Assembly (NCBI GenBank): GCA_965205385.1
Contig: CBDBGS010000008.1
Location: 1,488,001-1,552,000 of the forward strand
Length of the DNA stretch: 64,000 bases
Direction: 5' to 3'
Source: CATOSP01 sp965205385
GTDB lineage: Bacteria; Chloroflexota; Dehalococcoidia; Lucifugimonadales; UBA3495
The notes beneath the pieces were generated by a model, which was not told where the DNA came from, did not search any database, and saw only the letters and a list, made by a program, of their open reading frames with translations. The translations under genes and the position numbers were made by a program. Positions 26,011 to 35,028 of this stretch are shown piece by piece (position 1 is the first letter of the stretch; every line of letters starts with the position of its first letter).

Positions 26011-26805
26011 ATGGAGCTGGGTCTTAGCGGGAAAAACGTGATTGTTACCGGAGGTGGATCGAATATTGGCAGGGCTATCGTGCATGCCTTCGCGGCTGAG
26101 GGGTGCGACCTGACTATCGCCGAGCTGTCGGTCCAGCACGGGGAACTGGTGGCGGCGGAAGTCGAGGCCCAAGGGGCGGGTGGAAGGGTTAAAGTGATCG
26201 AGAATGACGTCACCGACCACGAGTTAGTCGCCGCTATGGTCGAGCAGTCGGTGGCTGAGTTCGGCAGCGTAGACGTGCTGGTGAACAACGTGGGCTGGAC
26301 GGTTGACCGGCTGTTTATGGAGAAGCCGAGGGAGGGATGGGAGAAGGAGGTGCAGGTAAACCTATGGGGCGCGATCAACTGCGTTGATGCCGTGCTGCCC
26401 CACATGATAGAGCGGGGGTCGGGCTCCATCGTGTGTCTTGGTTCCGACGCCGGGCGCATGGGGGAGTTCAGGGAGGCGGTCTACTCGGCATGTAAGGCCG
26501 GGGTGAGCGCCCTCAGTAAGTCCATCGCCCGGGAGACCGGCAGGTATGGTCTGCGGGTAAACGTGGTGTGTCCCGGCCTTGTGGCGCCGCCCGAAGAAGA
26601 GTCGATCAGCGGAGAGAGCATGTGGAACCAGATGCGCGACATTTTCACCGACGACGTGAGGGGGCGGGCAAGGCGGGCCTATCCCTTGCGCAGGCTGGCG
26701 ACAGCGCGGGAGGTGGCGAACGCGGTTGTGTTCCTAGCTTCGGACGCGGCCAGTTTCATAACCGGGCAGACCCTAAGCGTCAGCGGCGGGTATACGATGA
26801 TATAG
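26011..26805 (+). CDS. Short-chain dehydrogenase/reductase
   Basis: A 264-residue classical SDR. The cofactor motif TGGGSNIG is near residue 13, NNVG (the NNAG motif) near residue 91, and the catalytic Ser and YSACK (Tyr, Lys) near residues 140-160. The end FITGQTLSVSGGYTMI is standard. Known of the family: NAD(P)-dependent alcohol or ketone oxidoreductases. The substrate is unknown. ATG 26011 is chosen over GTG 26002 because AGGAG at 25998-26002 is eight bases upstream. Confidence 0.9.
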   Translation: MELGLSGKNVIVTGGGSNIGRAIVHAFAAEGCDLTIAELSVQHGELVAAEVEAQGAGGRVKVIENDVTDHELVAAMVEQSVAEFGSVDVLVNNVGWTVDRLFMEKPREGWEKEVQVNLWGAINCVDAVLPHMIERGSGSIVCLGSDAGRMGEFREAVYSACKAGVSALSKSIARETGRYGLRVNVVCPGLVAPPEEESISGESMWNQMRDIFTDDVRGRARRAYPLRRLATAREVANAVVFLASDAASFITGQTLSVSGGYTMI

Positions 26806-27360
26806 GGGGCCGGGTCTGTCGGTTGTCTCAGTAGTGCATTCAGGGCGTTTCGATTTTCCGCCCTTGAGGGCATTCTCCCCGTTTCGGAAAAGGGGGATTA
26901 AGGGGGATTTCTCTCCCGCGCGGGTCTGAGTTCGGGAGGATCGAGGAAAATTCGGCGCTGGTCCATTTCACTAGTCGTAGGGATTAGTCTCTTTCGAGGC
27001 GCACAATGGCTTCGGGGACTTCGGCGGTCCTCCGCGACACCGGGAAATCCCCCCAGCCCCCTTTTCCGGAAGGGGTATGGGCTTGACCGGTGCGGTACTG
27101 ATTGGCGTTAGTTACAATCGATTGGCCCTGGTAGTGCATTGGTTGGCCTGTTCGCCGTCGTTGGAGATACGCTGACAGATGGCGGGCCTGAAAATGGAGA
27201 TACAATGGTGCAGGGGTCAGACGAATTGACATAACGAGCGTTCCAGAGCCCGCGGCAGGGGATAGATGGAAAACGGCCCCGAGAGATCGGGGCCGTTGGG
27301 TTCCAGGGTATTGCCAAGCGGAGGGCTGCGTGGGGCCCATCCCACTTGCTTTTGCAGATG
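26806..27360. other. Intergenic region with dispersed palindromic repeats
   Basis: No convincing gene. It holds two copies of the CCCCCTTTTCCGAAA-type repeat (26876-26911, inverted relative to the 11.9 kb copy, and 27044-27076) and the terminator at 27272-27297. Confidence 0.65.
27272..27297 (-). terminator. Rho-independent terminator of the PHYHYGP-repeat gene
   Basis: On the minus strand AACGGCCCC, loop GATCTCTC, GGGGCCGTT, then TTCC: a 9-bp GC-rich stem ending in a short U-run, 63 bases after the stop at 27361. Confidence 0.75.
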
Positions 27361-28230
27361 TTAGAGAGCGGCTACCTTCTCGCGGAGGGACTCGATCTCC
27401 TTCATCAGCTCTGCCTTGGGGTCGCTGCCCTTGTTGAGGGCGACCAGGTCGAGGGACCTCTTCTCGATTCCGGGCAACTTCTCCTGGAGCAACTGTTCGT
27501 CCACCGAGGCGGCGATGGACGGATAGCCGGCGCGCTCGATCATGCTGCGGATGTTGCCGGCCTTGAACTGGTCCAGGGTCCAGCGGAGGGTCTCTCCGGA
27601 GGTGGTGACGTCCCAATAAATCCGCACGTCTTGGTTGCGCGGCCCGTAGTGGTAATGGGGCCCCTTCTCGAAGCAGTCGAAGGCCAACAGTTCCACTTCT
27701 TGACCCGCGACGTCGGATAGTACGTGGATGGCCATTCCTTCGTCGTTGGCCAGGTGGCGGTACTCCAGCCCAAAGCGGAGGTTTCCTACCTCGACGCAGT
27801 CCCCATCCAGCATTTCGGGCATCATGTGGTGGACGGTGCGGCGCTCGTTGCGTGACAGGTCACGCGCCTTGGCTTCGGCTTCGTCCAGCGCGGCATCGCT
27901 AACAGGGTGGGCTTCCAGGCTGTCGGCCAGCGAATCGTAGCCAGACCTGCGGACCATTATAGGCAGCTTGTTGCGAATGTTGTCCATGGTCCAGCCGACC
28001 GGGTTACCAGCGGTGGTCTTGTCCAGGTGCAGTCGGATGTTATGGTTCTCCGGTCCATAGTGGTAGTGGGGGTCTTGATCGAAACAGTCGAAACGAAGAA
28101 TCTCTGTGTCCTTGCCCTCTATCTCCGAGTAGACTTGGATGCAAAGGCCCTGGTCTGGCATGAGCTCTTTGCGGTAGCTCATCGCAATGTCGACCAGGCC
28201 GGCGTCTACGACAGTGTTTCCCTTGTCCAC
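27361..28230 (-). CDS. Unrecognised protein with two internal His-rich repeats
   Basis: A 289-residue soluble protein built from two copies of one domain (about residues 10-105 and 148-243). Both copies share FDCF, then PHYHYGP (residues 54-60 and 191-197), N..I/VR....D.TT.G......WT.D, and R.GY.S.A.S. The PHYHYGP motif supplies two His spaced by one residue in each copy, which could bind metal. The last 40 residues form a charged helix. I do not recognise the family. GTG 28230 has AGGAGG six bases upstream. It has its own promoter and terminator, so it is a single-gene unit. No signal peptide or membrane span. Confidence 0.85.
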   Translation of the reverse strand: MDKGNTVVDAGLVDIAMSYRKELMPDQGLCIQVYSEIEGKDTEILRFDCFDQDPHYHYGPENHNIRLHLDKTTAGNPVGWTMDNIRNKLPIMVRRSGYDSLADSLEAHPVSDAALDEAEAKARDLSRNERRTVHHMMPEMLDGDCVEVGNLRFGLEYRHLANDEGMAIHVLSDVAGQEVELLAFDCFEKGPHYHYGPRNQDVRIYWDVTTSGETLRWTLDQFKAGNIRSMIERAGYPSIAASVDEQLLQEKLPGIEKRSLDLVALNKGSDPKAELMKEIESLREKVAAL

Positions 28231-28322
28231 GGCTCTCCTCCTAAGTATTTATTAAAGATCCCGCGTGGGTCAGGTAGTCTGGCCCCGCGCCTATAAACCC
28301 AGCCCATCCAACCGCCTGCGAA

Positions 28323-28331
28323 ATTATAGCA
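28323..28331 (-). promoter_or_regulatory. Extended -10 promoter of the PHYHYGP-repeat gene
   Basis: On the minus strand TGCTATAAT, a perfect extended -10 (TGnTATAAT), 93 bases before the GTG at 28230. The remaining 28231-28496 gap has nothing else of note. Confidence 0.5.
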
Positions 28332-28496
28332 CGTTAATCAAGTCCGGCACATCCAGGAAAGAGAAGGGTCACTCAACAGTCAAATCTTACGAATCGAGGG
28401 GAACATTGTGGCCTGACTTGTATGCAGATATATTTGGGCCGATGGCCGCCTAGCGGTGTTGATCGCGCCTCGATCAAATATTTGTCAGGAGTCAGA

Positions 28497-29333
28497 ATGG
28501 GAAGGTTGTCTCTGGTGGTCCTGCAGGTATTGGCGGTATTGGCGGCGTTATCATGCGCCGCTTCGACGTCCTCCGGGTCTGGAACGCATCCCTCTGACCC
28601 TACGGTCGTTGCCACAGTGGGGAGCACGGCTATGCCCACGCCTGGCAACGTCTCCGCGCCGCAATCTCCGGGCGGCGGGCCGTTGCGGGCATCCGCACCA
28701 GCACCGACGCCTACATTTGCGCCGCCATCGACACCTACATCGACGCCGCCACCGGTCCCTACGGCTACCACGACGCCAACTTCCAACGGTCCCGCGATTT
28801 CCACCGCCGAGGTTAGGGTCAATCCAAGGCCGAGCCCGGAGGCACCGACCATCCCACCTAAACTCATTCCACCGGAGACTGCTACGCCTCTGCCCAGGCC
28901 AACTCCGGAACCCACATTGGCGCCTACTTCGGCACCGACACCGTCGGCGACTCCAATACCCACACCCACACCGACACCTACGACTACACCCCTGCCCACT
29001 CTAACTCCGGTCCCAACGGTAACTCCAATGCCTACACCTGCACCTCCGCTTACGCCCCTGCCCACTCTAACTCCGGTCCCAACGGCAACCTCCACACGGA
29101 CGCCAACTACCCAAATCCGTGACGAAGTCCGGTGCGGCGAGGGTCAAGTAGACGTCAATTCGGCCACGGTGGAATCCTTGATAGAGATCAAGCACATAGG
29201 AGAAAGTCGCGCGGGGCAAATCCTGGAGCTTCGGCCCTTTGCGTCTTTGGAAGACCTGGTGCGTGTGAAAGGAATCGGACCGCAGCGCCTCGCGGATATC
29301 ATGGACCATGGACGCGCCTGTGCCGGGACTTGA
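28497..29333 (+). CDS. Lipoprotein with Pro/Thr linker and ComEA-like HhH domain
   Basis: A 278-residue exported protein. Residues 1-20 form a lipoprotein signal (LVVLQVLAVLAALSC, lipobox LALSC-like). Residues about 60-205 are a low-complexity Pro/Thr linker with the phrase TPLPTLTPVPT occurring twice. Residues about 210-275 carry two helix-hairpin-helix motifs (VDVNSATVESLIEIKHIGE and LVRVKGIGPQRLADI), as in the DNA-receptor domain of ComEA. So it may hold DNA at the cell surface, as in natural transformation. ATG 28497 is preceded by AGGAG. No other competence gene is nearby. Confidence 0.85.
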   Translation: MGRLSLVVLQVLAVLAALSCAASTSSGSGTHPSDPTVVATVGSTAMPTPGNVSAPQSPGGGPLRASAPAPTPTFAPPSTPTSTPPPVPTATTTPTSNGPAISTAEVRVNPRPSPEAPTIPPKLIPPETATPLPRPTPEPTLAPTSAPTPSATPIPTPTPTPTTTPLPTLTPVPTVTPMPTPAPPLTPLPTLTPVPTATSTRTPTTQIRDEVRCGEGQVDVNSATVESLIEIKHIGESRAGQILELRPFASLEDLVRVKGIGPQRLADIMDHGRACAGT

Positions 29334-29881
29334 AGGACTGCCGCTGGGGCTAATTTATTGCCTGCGTCGCACTTTGCTCTTCCCCTTTCACGGAAGGGGT
29401 CGATACTGCTACGGATGGCGGGTTGAAATTAGGCGGGAGAAATCCCCCCAGCTCCCTTTCGCGAAGGTCAATATGGAAGTCCTCTTTCGGAAAGGGGGTA
29501 ATTCGTGGCGGGCATCGGCTTGAGAGAGGAGGGGTATTTGGTGCCGGACAACGGAACTGGGTATTGAGAACCACGGTTGCGAGCCTCGGAGGCGCACCCG
29601 CAGGGTCTTTCGATTGTCCGTCTGAACTGTGATTTCTCTGATTCCGGGATTTATATGATTGGAAATCATCCGAATCCCAAAATCCTGTGAATCCCGGTGC
29701 GGACAATTGGGCCGATAATCGAATGACCCTAGGCGCTACCGCCATGGTTTTGACCCCGTTGGCGGACCGGGGATATACTGCCGTGGGCCCAGACCGACGG
29801 GTTCCATGATTTCAGATGGATTGGTTGACATAACATTACCGGCACGGGCGGTTTTCCCGGGCTGGGAGAAGAGGACCAGAT
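29334..29881. other. Intergenic region with repeats
   Basis: No gene seen. It contains diverged CCCCC..CTTTCGCGAAGG-type repeats at 29440-29468 and 29481-29498, and copy B of the 113-bp repeat at 29608-29720. Confidence 0.65.
29608..29720. repeat. 113-bp dispersed repeat, copy B
   Basis: Near-identical to 13769-13881 in the same orientation. The inverted pair ATTGTCCG/CGGACAAT is perfect here, and the central ATGATTGGAAATCAT can form a hairpin. No open frame. Confidence 0.8.
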
Positions 29882-30946
29882 ATGCAGATCGGCCTCAGCA
29901 TTCCCAACGTTTTGAGCGGTGAAAGCCTTAAACGGTTTGTGCAACGGGCCGAGGCACTGGGCTTCGAGTCGGCGCTTGTCGGAGACCACGTTGTGCACCG
30001 CCGTGACCAACCAGTATCCCTACACCGCCGACGGCTCCTTTGCCCGGCCCGCCGAGGACCCGTTCCTGGAGACAATGACCCTGTTGGGTTACGCGGCCGC
30101 CTGTACTGAAGAGACCACGTTGTGCTCCCCACCGCCGTGACCAACCAGTATCCCTACACCGCCGACGGCTCCTTTGCCCGGCCCGCCGAGGACCCGTTCC
30201 TGGAGACAATGACCCTGTTGGGTTACGCGGCCGCCTGTACTGAAGAGATCAAATTGGGCAGCACGGTGATTATCCTGCCCTACCGCAACCCGGTGGTGCA
30301 GGCCAAGATGTTCGCCTCGTTGGACGTATTGACCAACGGGAGAATGATTTGCGGTGTGGGAGTGGGCTGGTTGGAGAAGGAGTTCGACACTCTGGGAGTC
30401 CCTTATGCCGACCGGGGGCCGATGAGTGACGAGTTCCTGGAGATGTTTAGAATATTGTGGACCGAGGCCGAGCCGGAGTTCCACGGCAAGTATTACCAGT
30501 TTGACGGGATCAGTTTCTATCCGAAGCCTATTCAGAATCCCTTGCCCATCTGGGTTGGGGGGCACACTCGCAGGGCGCTGCGGAGAACGGTCCGTTACGG
30601 TGACTGCTGGCATACGACGCGCCAGACCCCTGATTTTGTTGCCCAGCACCTCCCTTATTTGCGCCAAGAGGCCGAGCGCGGCGGGCGTGATCCAGGGTCG
30701 ATCACGATTTCCTTGAAGCGCAGTCTGCACTTCACTGACATCGGGATCGGGGAGAGAGGCGGTGTGCGGACGGGGGGAGCAATGATCGGCTCAACCCAGG
30801 AGGTGTTGGACGACGTCTATTACTGCCGGGAGCTGGGGATCGACCAATTGACCTACGATTTCCGGGCCGAAGGGATTGACGAGACGATTGGCGTGATGGA
30901 GCACTTGGCGGACAGGGTGCTACCGGTGGCGCAGCGGTTGGGGTGA
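29882..30946 (+). pseudogene. LLM-class (F420/FMN) oxidoreductase gene broken by a tandem duplication
   Basis: The luciferase-like protein begins MQIGLSIPNVLSGESLKRF and reaches GDHVV, then reads out of frame to TGA at 30107-30109. After that the normal protein resumes (VLPTAVTNQYPYTADGSF to the stop at 30946), with PLPIWVGGHTRRALR and GGAMIGSTQEVLDD typical of TIGR03619-like enzymes. The cause is visible: 29982-30110 is a second copy of 30111-30244, lacking five bases (TCCCC, 30126-30130). Removing exactly 129 bases restores a 311-residue protein. A fragment from GTG 30122 could still be made but lacks the first barrel strand. Confidence 0.85.
29982..30244. repeat. Tandem duplication of ~130 bp inside the LLM gene
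   Basis: Two head-to-tail copies, 29982-30110 (129 bp) and 30111-30244 (134 bp), identical by eye except for a five-base deletion in the first. Each begins GAGACCACGTTGTGC. Confidence 0.9.
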
Positions 30947-30991
30947 TTTGCACCCCTGATCCCCGCCTTGAGAGTGCGGAGATGGCGGCGG

Positions 30992-31498
30992 CTACAGCCC
31001 GCTGTCCCGGAAGACTTTGGCCCGCTCCACGAGCTCGTCGGCGGTGTGGCGCATCGCCTCCGCTTGCCCCTCCGAAATCTCTCTTTTGACCTCGCCGGGG
31101 ACTCCGGTTACGAAAGACCGGTCGGGGACCTTGCTGCCGGAGAGGACAACCGAATTGGCCGCGATTAGACATTGCTTGCCCAGGGTGACGTCGGTGAGCA
31201 CGGTGCAGTTGTTGCCCAGCAGGGAACCCTCGCCGACGCGGTCGCAGTGGACCACGACGCAATGGCCAACGGTCACATAGTCTTCGATATTCATGTCGGA
31301 GCCGTGCACCACCGAGCCTTCTTGCACGTTTACATAATCGCCAAGGCACACGGGTCCATCACCATCGCCGCGGATGGTAACCCCTGGCCAGATGCTGCAA
31401 TACTCTCCGATTTCCACGTCGCCCACCACGTAGGCGAATTCACTAACCCAGGCGGTGTCCGCGATTCTGGGGGTCTTGTTTCCGAGGGTCCTTATCAA
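30992..31498 (-). CDS. Gamma-class carbonic anhydrase-family protein
   Basis: A 168-residue left-handed beta-helix protein of hexapeptide repeats, with the zinc ligands of gamma carbonic anhydrases recognisable as His in SVVHGSD and two His in VGHCVVVHCD. Family members hydrate CO2 or serve as acyl-transferase-like scaffolds, and activity cannot be assumed. The frame is open into smpB, but TTG 31498, after AAGGGG, starts the protein in the normal place (IRTLGNKTPRIA) 19 bases after the smpB stop. Last gene of the ctpA-smpB unit. Confidence 0.88.
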   Translation of the reverse strand: MIRTLGNKTPRIADTAWVSEFAYVVGDVEIGEYCSIWPGVTIRGDGDGPVCLGDYVNVQEGSVVHGSDMNIEDYVTVGHCVVVHCDRVGEGSLLGNNCTVLTDVTLGKQCLIAANSVVLSGSKVPDRSFVTGVPGEVKREISEGQAEAMRHTADELVERAKVFRDSGL

Positions 31499-31517
31499 TC
31501 CGTTCCCCTTAGCAGTG

Positions 31518-32000
31518 TTATCTAACCGCCCCCACGGCCCGGCGCGCTTCTCTGTCCAGGTCCCGGTTGATGATCGCCTGCCGCTTGTCGTACTGGCGTT
31601 TGCCGCGCGCAAGGCCCAACTCAACCTTGGCGACATGGTTTTTGATGAGCAGGCGGAGCGCGACGATGGTCAAGCCCTTCTCGCCGACCTCCGCGGTTAG
31701 TTTGACGATTTGGTCCCGGTGCAGCAGGAGCTTGCGTGGCCTTCTGGGATCGTGGTTGAACTGGCTGGCGGGCCCGTAGGGGGCGATGTAGGCATTGACC
31801 AGCCACATCTCGCGGTCCTGTGGGCGGGCGTAGGAGTCGCTAAGGTCGGCGCGTCCCGCCCGGATGGACTTGATCTCAGTGCCGGTGAGGACCAAGCCGG
31901 CCTCGTACCGTTCCAGGATCTCATAGTTATAGAAGGCCCTGCGATTGCTCGCCAGGGCCGGATTTCGCTTCGCTGGTTTTGAGGACTTCTTGTTGGCCAT
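31518..32000 (-). CDS. smpB: SsrA-binding protein
   Basis: A tmRNA-binding partner for rescue of stalled ribosomes. The 160-residue protein has the oligonucleotide-binding barrel (ALASNRRAFYNYEILERYEAGLVLTGTEIKSIR is the typical N-terminal region in two pieces), GRADLSDSYA, NHDPRRPRKLLLH and the C-terminal basic tail RGKRQYDKRQAI..RDLDREARRA that folds in the decoding centre. It begins three bases after the ctpA stop. The ssrA gene itself was not seen in the window. Confidence 0.96.
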   Translation of the reverse strand: MANKKSSKPAKRNPALASNRRAFYNYEILERYEAGLVLTGTEIKSIRAGRADLSDSYARPQDREMWLVNAYIAPYGPASQFNHDPRRPRKLLLHRDQIVKLTAEVGEKGLTIVALRLLIKNHVAKVELGLARGKRQYDKRQAIINRDLDREARRAVGAVR

Positions 32001-32003
32001 TTC

Positions 32004-33203
32004 TTAGCTGTCTCGGGTTATCCGTGCCTGCAGGATTTGGACCGCCTTGTCGAGGTGAACGTCGGTAGGGGTGTCTTCTACGGGCTCGAATACGACGTCG
32101 GGGGAGATCCCCTCTCCCTCGATCAAGAACCCATCTGGAGTATACCAGTTTGCCACGGTGAAGTTGATGCCGGAGCCGTCCTTCAGAGGCCAGAGGTTGT
32201 TGACGCTACCCTTACCGAAGGTCTTGATCCCGACGATCTGGGCTCTCCCGTGGTCCATGAGCGCACCGGCGAATACCTCGCTGGCGCTGGCGCTAAACTG
32301 GTTGACCAGGACCACCACTGGGATGTCCTTGGCCTTGCCGCCCCGCTTGACCTCCCAGTCGGTCCGCTTGCCATGGGCGTCGATTTGGTACAGCACCAGC
32401 CCTTCATCGAGGAACTGACTGGTCACGTCGACGACCGAGGTCAGGAGGCCGCCAGGGTTGTCTCGGAGGTCGATCACCAGCCCCGAACCGTTGGAGTCCT
32501 GGAAACCGTCCAGTGATTCCAGAAGCTCCTTTTTCGTGTTGGCGGAGAAGCTGGAAATCCTCATGTGCCCGGTATTGCCCGGCCTCATATTAAGGCGTAC
32601 CGAAACCAGGGGGATGACACCGCGTGTGACGACTATGGTTACAGGGTCCGGGGAGTCCAAGTGCAGTACAAGCAACGATACCGTGGTGCCCTTCTCCCCG
32701 CGAATCTTGTTGACCGCTTCCAGCAGGCTGATGTTCTCGGCGCTCTCCCCTTCTATCTCCAGGATCACATCTCCAGGGCGAATACCCGCGCGTTCCGCGG
32801 GAGTGTCCGGCAGGGGGGCCAATATGGTGATCCTTCCGTCTCTGAGGCCCACCTCGGCTCCAATGCCCTCGAAGTAGCCCTTGAGGTCTTGATTCGCGAT
32901 CTCGAACTGACGGGAGTCCAGGTAGGACGCGTAAGGGTCATCCAGGGCTTCCAACATGCCTCGGATTGCCCCGCCGCTGATGGTCTGGGCGTCCAGGGAA
33001 TCTCCCTTGATGTGTTCGGCTTCGAGTAGACTCCAGACCTCGGCGACGCGGTTGAACTCGTCTGGGGATATGTCCCGCGCCTGTTCAGGATTGGCGGGCG
33101 CCGCAGCCTGCTGTATCCCGCAGCCCGCGATCAAACCGGCGACAAGCAGCAGCATGGTGAAGGTAGCGGGGATTGATCTGGAATAAGTCAAGGGGTCTCC
33201 CAC
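32004..33203 (-). CDS. C-terminal processing peptidase, S41 family lipoprotein
   Basis: A 399-residue exported serine protease. A lipoprotein signal ends at LIAGC near residue 28. A helical region follows, then a PDZ domain (about 100-185, EGIGAEVGLRDGRITIL, IRPGDVILEIEGE) and the S41 catalytic core with LVIDLRDNPGGLL, the nucleophile Ser in NQFSASASE and the general-base Lys in GIKTFGKGSVN. It degrades or trims proteins at their C-termini outside the membrane. The start is either GTG 33203 or TTG 33191; the latter has GGGAG five bases upstream. Confidence 0.93.
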   Translation of the reverse strand: MGDPLTYSRSIPATFTMLLLVAGLIAGCGIQQAAAPANPEQARDISPDEFNRVAEVWSLLEAEHIKGDSLDAQTISGGAIRGMLEALDDPYASYLDSRQFEIANQDLKGYFEGIGAEVGLRDGRITILAPLPDTPAERAGIRPGDVILEIEGESAENISLLEAVNKIRGEKGTTVSLLVLHLDSPDPVTIVVTRGVIPLVSVRLNMRPGNTGHMRISSFSANTKKELLESLDGFQDSNGSGLVIDLRDNPGGLLTSVVDVTSQFLDEGLVLYQIDAHGKRTDWEVKRGGKAKDIPVVVLVNQFSASASEVFAGALMDHGRAQIVGIKTFGKGSVNNLWPLKDGSGINFTVANWYTPDGFLIEGEGISPDVVFEPVEDTPTDVHLDKAVQILQARITRDS

Positions 33204-33350
33204 GGACTTCTCTGGGCCCGGCCTGAGTCCGGCCCGCGACGGTAGGGTCGGGACAATTGTAGCACAGTGCCTCGAATCCGCCCCCTTGCGTAACCCGAAT
33301 GGCGCAGGGGGTAACGCGGTTGATGGGCGGGGGCCGGCGCGGGTTAATCG

Positions 33351-33722
33351 GTAACTGTTCAGACTTGATGTGTCTTTCCTATTCCCAGCCCGTCATTCCG
33401 GGCTTGACCCGGAATCCAGAAACCTTTACAACCAGCAACGGTCACTATCATTGGCATTTCTGGATTCCCGCCTGCGGAGACCTTCGCGTAATCTTCCGCG
33501 ACTCCCGCGAAAGCGAGAATCCAGAGTGCGCCCAGATACGGAGGACGCCCTCACCCTAACCCTCTCCCGGAGGGAGAGGGGATTATTCAAAGGTCTCCTT
33601 GCGCCGGAATGACGGGTTGCGGGGAATGACGGGTTGCGGCTGAGGGACATCGTTCGAGAATCAACATGGAGATGCCCGATGTGGGATTAAGCCAATCCGC
33701 CTCCTCGGATCTGAACAGTTAC
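33351..33722. mobile_element. MITE-like element, copy 2
   Basis: A 372-bp non-coding element with perfect 13-bp terminal inverted repeats, GTAACTGTTCAGA (33351-33363) and TCTGAACAGTTAC (33710-33722). It is flanked by a perfect 8-bp direct repeat GTTAATCG (33343-33350 and 33723-33730), the target duplication. It is near-identical to 6107-6479 along its length. It has no transposase gene, so it would need one in trans. Confidence 0.88.
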
Positions 33723-33867
33723 GTTAATCGCCCGTTGATTGCCCGACGGAGTCGAGCCGGTGTATTATTGGTTCCGCTCCGTTTGAGGTCCATCTATTCC
33801 CGACCGTAACCGGTCTCGCTCTACCAAGCGGCTGGGCATTTGAAAAGCCCGTAATTCGGGAGGCGCA

Positions 33868-34929
33868 TTGCCCAATCTGGATGATCCTCAGACATACGTC
33901 GACCTCGACCCGTCCGGGATGGCTGGGCGTTTGTCCGACGTTCCCCGCCAGTGTCTCCAGGGATGGCGGCAGGCTACGTCGTTGGAAGTACCTGGTCTCA
34001 GCGGGCCATTTGATCACGTGGTGATCGCCGGCATGGGCGGCTCGGCCATTGCCGGAGACTTGGTCGCCGACCTTGCATCTCTTCAGGGTCGTTTGCCGGT
34101 GACGGTGGTCCGCGAGTTCGAGATACCTTTTAGTCTCAACCCTCAGACCCTGATGATCGCCTGCAGCTACTCGGGAAACACCCAGGAGACCCTAGCCATG
34201 TTCCGGCACGGACTGGACATGGGGGCAACAGTAGTGGCGGCAACGGCGGGGGGCATGTTGTCCCGGGAGGCCTCCGAGCGGGACGTCCCCACGCTGTTCG
34301 TTGATGTCGAGGGAGAGCCGCGGAACGCCGCGGTGTACAATTTCACGCTTCTGCTTGGGCTTCTGAGTCGTCTCGGACTTCTGAACACGGAGGCCTCGGA
34401 CGTCGAAGCGACAGCGGGCGCGCTTACGATGCGGATGGCGGCGATTTCTCCGGATGTTCCGGCTAAAGACAATCCTGCCAAACAGTTGGCGATGGAACTG
34501 GTGGACCGTCTTCCGTTGGTCTGCGCCGGGGGCATCTTTCGAGGAGTGGCCCGACGATGGAAGTCCCAATTCAACGAGAACGCCAAAGTTTGGGCCATCT
34601 GTGAAACGTTCCCTGAGTTACTGCACAACTCGGTGGAAGCCATTGGCCGCGGGCCGGAAGGCGGGCAGGCGCCAATGACTCTGCTGCTACGGTCCCACGG
34701 GGTAGATGGACCCGCGATGGAGCGGTACCTGGCCCTGGAGAAGCTGCTGATTTCAAAGGAGGTCGCGCACCGTGTGATTCCGGGATGCGGCGATACGCCC
34801 CTGGAGCAACTTCTCGACATGCTGGTCCTGGGCGACTACGTTAGCTACTATCTGGCGATGCTTCGGGGCGTAAATCCCTCTCCGACTCCCACGTTGGACA
34901 GCCTCAAGCGGCGTCCCTCCGGGGATTGA
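33868..34929 (+). CDS. Bifunctional phosphoglucose/phosphomannose isomerase
   Basis: A 353-residue SIS-domain protein of the bifunctional PGI/PMI family (interconverts glucose-6-P, mannose-6-P and fructose-6-P). The first SIS domain has IAGMGGSAIAGDL near residue 52 and ACSYSGNTQETLAMF near residue 95; the second half contains KSQFNENAKVWA and ELLHNSVEAIGR, matching the active-site Glu and His region of the family. It starts with TTG at 33868, with GGGAGG (33858-33863) upstream. MITE copy 2 ends about 145 bases before the start and may alter its transcription. Confidence 0.92.
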   Translation: MPNLDDPQTYVDLDPSGMAGRLSDVPRQCLQGWRQATSLEVPGLSGPFDHVVIAGMGGSAIAGDLVADLASLQGRLPVTVVREFEIPFSLNPQTLMIACSYSGNTQETLAMFRHGLDMGATVVAATAGGMLSREASERDVPTLFVDVEGEPRNAAVYNFTLLLGLLSRLGLLNTEASDVEATAGALTMRMAAISPDVPAKDNPAKQLAMELVDRLPLVCAGGIFRGVARRWKSQFNENAKVWAICETFPELLHNSVEAIGRGPEGGQAPMTLLLRSHGVDGPAMERYLALEKLLISKEVAHRVIPGCGDTPLEQLLDMLVLGDYVSYYLAMLRGVNPSPTPTLDSLKRRPSGD

Positions 34930-35028
34930 CCGCGCGAAACGGCGCAAGTACGATTAGCGCAGCAATAATTCGGAACGGCCCTTTCATAGGAATCCCGTTT
35001 ACCTAACGCGTCCTGTAGGAGGAATTGA

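Noticed and set aside
26984..27616. Minus-strand open frame of 210 codons crossing the terminator and the 27.3-kb gene
   Set aside because: It lies antiphase to the PHYHYGP-repeat gene, includes repeat DNA and the terminator hairpin, and its translation is low-complexity Arg/Pro/Gly.
28700..29110. Pro/Thr-coding region as a candidate DNA repeat element
   Set aside because: The repeats follow codon periodicity and encode a lipoprotein stalk, so they are explained by the protein.
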